From contig CAIOOA010000309.1 in the NCBI GenBank assembly GCA_903859815.1, positions 1 to 32,620 of the forward strand: a stretch of DNA of 32,620 nt, read 5' to 3'. The notes beneath the pieces are model-generated. The model saw nothing but the letters and a program-made list of their open reading frames with translations. It had not been told where the DNA came from and did no database searches. Both the position numbers and the translations under genes were made by a program. Source of the stretch: an uncultured Methylococcaceae bacterium (lineage in GTDB: Bacteria > Pseudomonadota > Gammaproteobacteria > Methylococcales > Methylococcaceae). How positions within the stretch are numbered: position 1 is the first letter of the stretch; each line of letters begins with the position of its first letter. This document shows positions 31,748-32,620 of the stretch, in pieces.

Positions 31748-32620
31748 ATGTACAACTTGTTAGGAGTGGGGATTGGGTTTATAGCATGGATAATCTTACG
31801 CTTTGTCTTAACGGGTTTTTACACCGTGAACCAGAACGAACGAGCCGTAAAGACAGTCTTCGGACGTGCCCAGCGAATAGGTAATCTGACGACCTTGGAC
31901 GACCCTATAGCAGAATCACTCAGAGAAGACGAAAAGGATCGGTACTGTTTCCCTCAAGTCCGCGTGATCATGCCGGGAGGGCCTTACTTCAAGTGGCCAT
32001 GGGAGAAGGTGCACAAGGTATCGATCGCTACCAAGACGATTAATATGGCCTTTGACCCGGAAACGCCCGCCGCGAACAAAAATGGAACCGTATTGGAAGC
32101 CGTCACCAAGGATCAGTTGAACACGGGTCTGACGGGCCAAATCCGAATCCAAGTATCTGAGCGAAACCTCTATGGTTACTTCTTTGGTGTCACCCATCCG
32201 ATTACGCACGTGATGGGCTACTTCGTTTCCGTGCTGCGAGAAAGAATCGCGACATTCGAGGCTCCGGGTAAGAAGGAAGCGGATGGGATCGCTGAAGCGG
32301 TTTCGGTAGAGGGTATTTCAATCAACGACCTGCGCAAGAACCTGCGGGATCTGAACGAACACATGGATCGGGAATGCCAATGTTCTCAAGCTCGTTACGG
32401 CATTCGACTCGACGCTTCGCTCATCACCGGAATTGACCCGCCGCCGGAAGTCGAGTCGGCATTGGCCGCGATCAACACGGCCTATAACCAAGTATCTTCG
32501 GACATCAGCCTAGCGACGGCTAGGGCTGACCAGCGGATCGTCGAGTCTAGGCGTGCGGTGGAGATCGAAACGTTGAAATCGGAAGCTGAGATCGAACCAC
32601 TGCGGCAATTAGCCGCTGAA
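31748..32620 (+). CDS. SPFH/band-7 domain protein, cut by the right edge
   Basis: The frame starts at ATG 31748, preceded by AGGGGG (31737-31742), and is open for 291 codons to the end of the window with no stop. An N-terminal membrane anchor (IGFIAWIILRFVLTGFYTV) leads into the SPFH fold (NQNERAVKTVFGRAQRI, then RVIMPGGPYFKWPWEKVHKV). The later part (ALAAINTAYNQVSSDISLAT onward) is the Ala/Glu-rich coiled coil that such proteins use to form rings. Relatives include stomatin-like proteins and HflK/HflC. It would organise membrane domains or regulate a protease. Specific subfamily is not decidable from the partial sequence. Confidence 0.87.
   Translation, partial: MYNLLGVGIGFIAWIILRFVLTGFYTVNQNERAVKTVFGRAQRIGNLTTLDDPIAESLREDEKDRYCFPQVRVIMPGGPYFKWPWEKVHKVSIATKTINMAFDPETPAANKNGTVLEAVTKDQLNTGLTGQIRIQVSERNLYGYFFGVTHPITHVMGYFVSVLRERIATFEAPGKKEADGIAEAVSVEGISINDLRKNLRDLNEHMDRECQCSQARYGIRLDASLITGIDPPPEVESALAAINTAYNQVSSDISLATARADQRIVESRRAVEIETLKSEAEIEPLRQLAAE

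Overview
The window reads as a chromosomal segment of a proteobacterium, most likely a gammaproteobacterium. GC content looks close to 50%, and the set of phosphate, polyphosphate, glycogen phosphorylase, CorA and SPFH genes fits that group. A methanotroph-like genus is possible, but nothing here proves it. No rRNA, tRNA or CRISPR array was seen. The window divides into an accessory left half (about 1-13,700) and a housekeeping, phosphate-centred right half (about 13,700-32,620).

Left half, part 1 (1-9,100): a defence island on the + strand. It holds a type I restriction-modification locus in the order hsdR, hsdM, hsdS, with toxin-antitoxin genes in both gaps. An AbrB-type antitoxin followed by only the first 17 codons of a PIN toxin lies between hsdR and hsdM. 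An intact Phd/VapC pair lies between hsdM and hsdS. From phd onward every gene overlaps the next (phd, vapC, hsdS, AAA ATPase, HNH nuclease). The last two genes look like a Septu-type (PtuA/PtuB) pair, so three kinds of defence or addiction module appear to be translated as one coupled unit. GC-rich palindromic elements flank the broken toxin locus.

Left half, part 2 (9,300-13,700): plasmid-like or integrated-element material. A three-gene leftward operon resembles plasmid stbABC: a small HTH protein, a ParA-like P-loop ATPase and a single-pass membrane protein. It is preceded by an array of TGCA-core repeats on an almost exact 10.4-bp helical phase, and then by CGTTACTG repeats. Next come a GH24 lysozyme lipoprotein, the first 39 codons of a broken SRAP (YedK-like) gene running into a sirtuin gene, and an HU-family protein.

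Right half (13,700-32,620): a large secreted protein in which a glycerophosphodiester phosphodiesterase domain sits inside a phytase-like esterase domain, with a candidate PhoB box upstream. It is followed by a wrecked junction of a cytochrome P450 remnant and an IS4-family transposase remnant, then glgP and corA on the minus strand. A pst operon follows (pstS, pstC, pstA, pstB, second pstS) with a strong candidate PhoB box and a terminator-like hairpin after the first pstS. A Fic-fold protein lacking the catalytic histidine sits between pst and ppk1. The window ends with a lipoprotein of unknown function, a small unknown protein, and an SPFH/band-7 protein cut by the right edge.

Together, pst imports phosphate, Ppk1 stores it as polyphosphate, and the phytase/GDPD protein would release it from organic esters. 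This looks like a local phosphate-scavenging cluster. All assignments come from reading motifs by eye; no database search was run.
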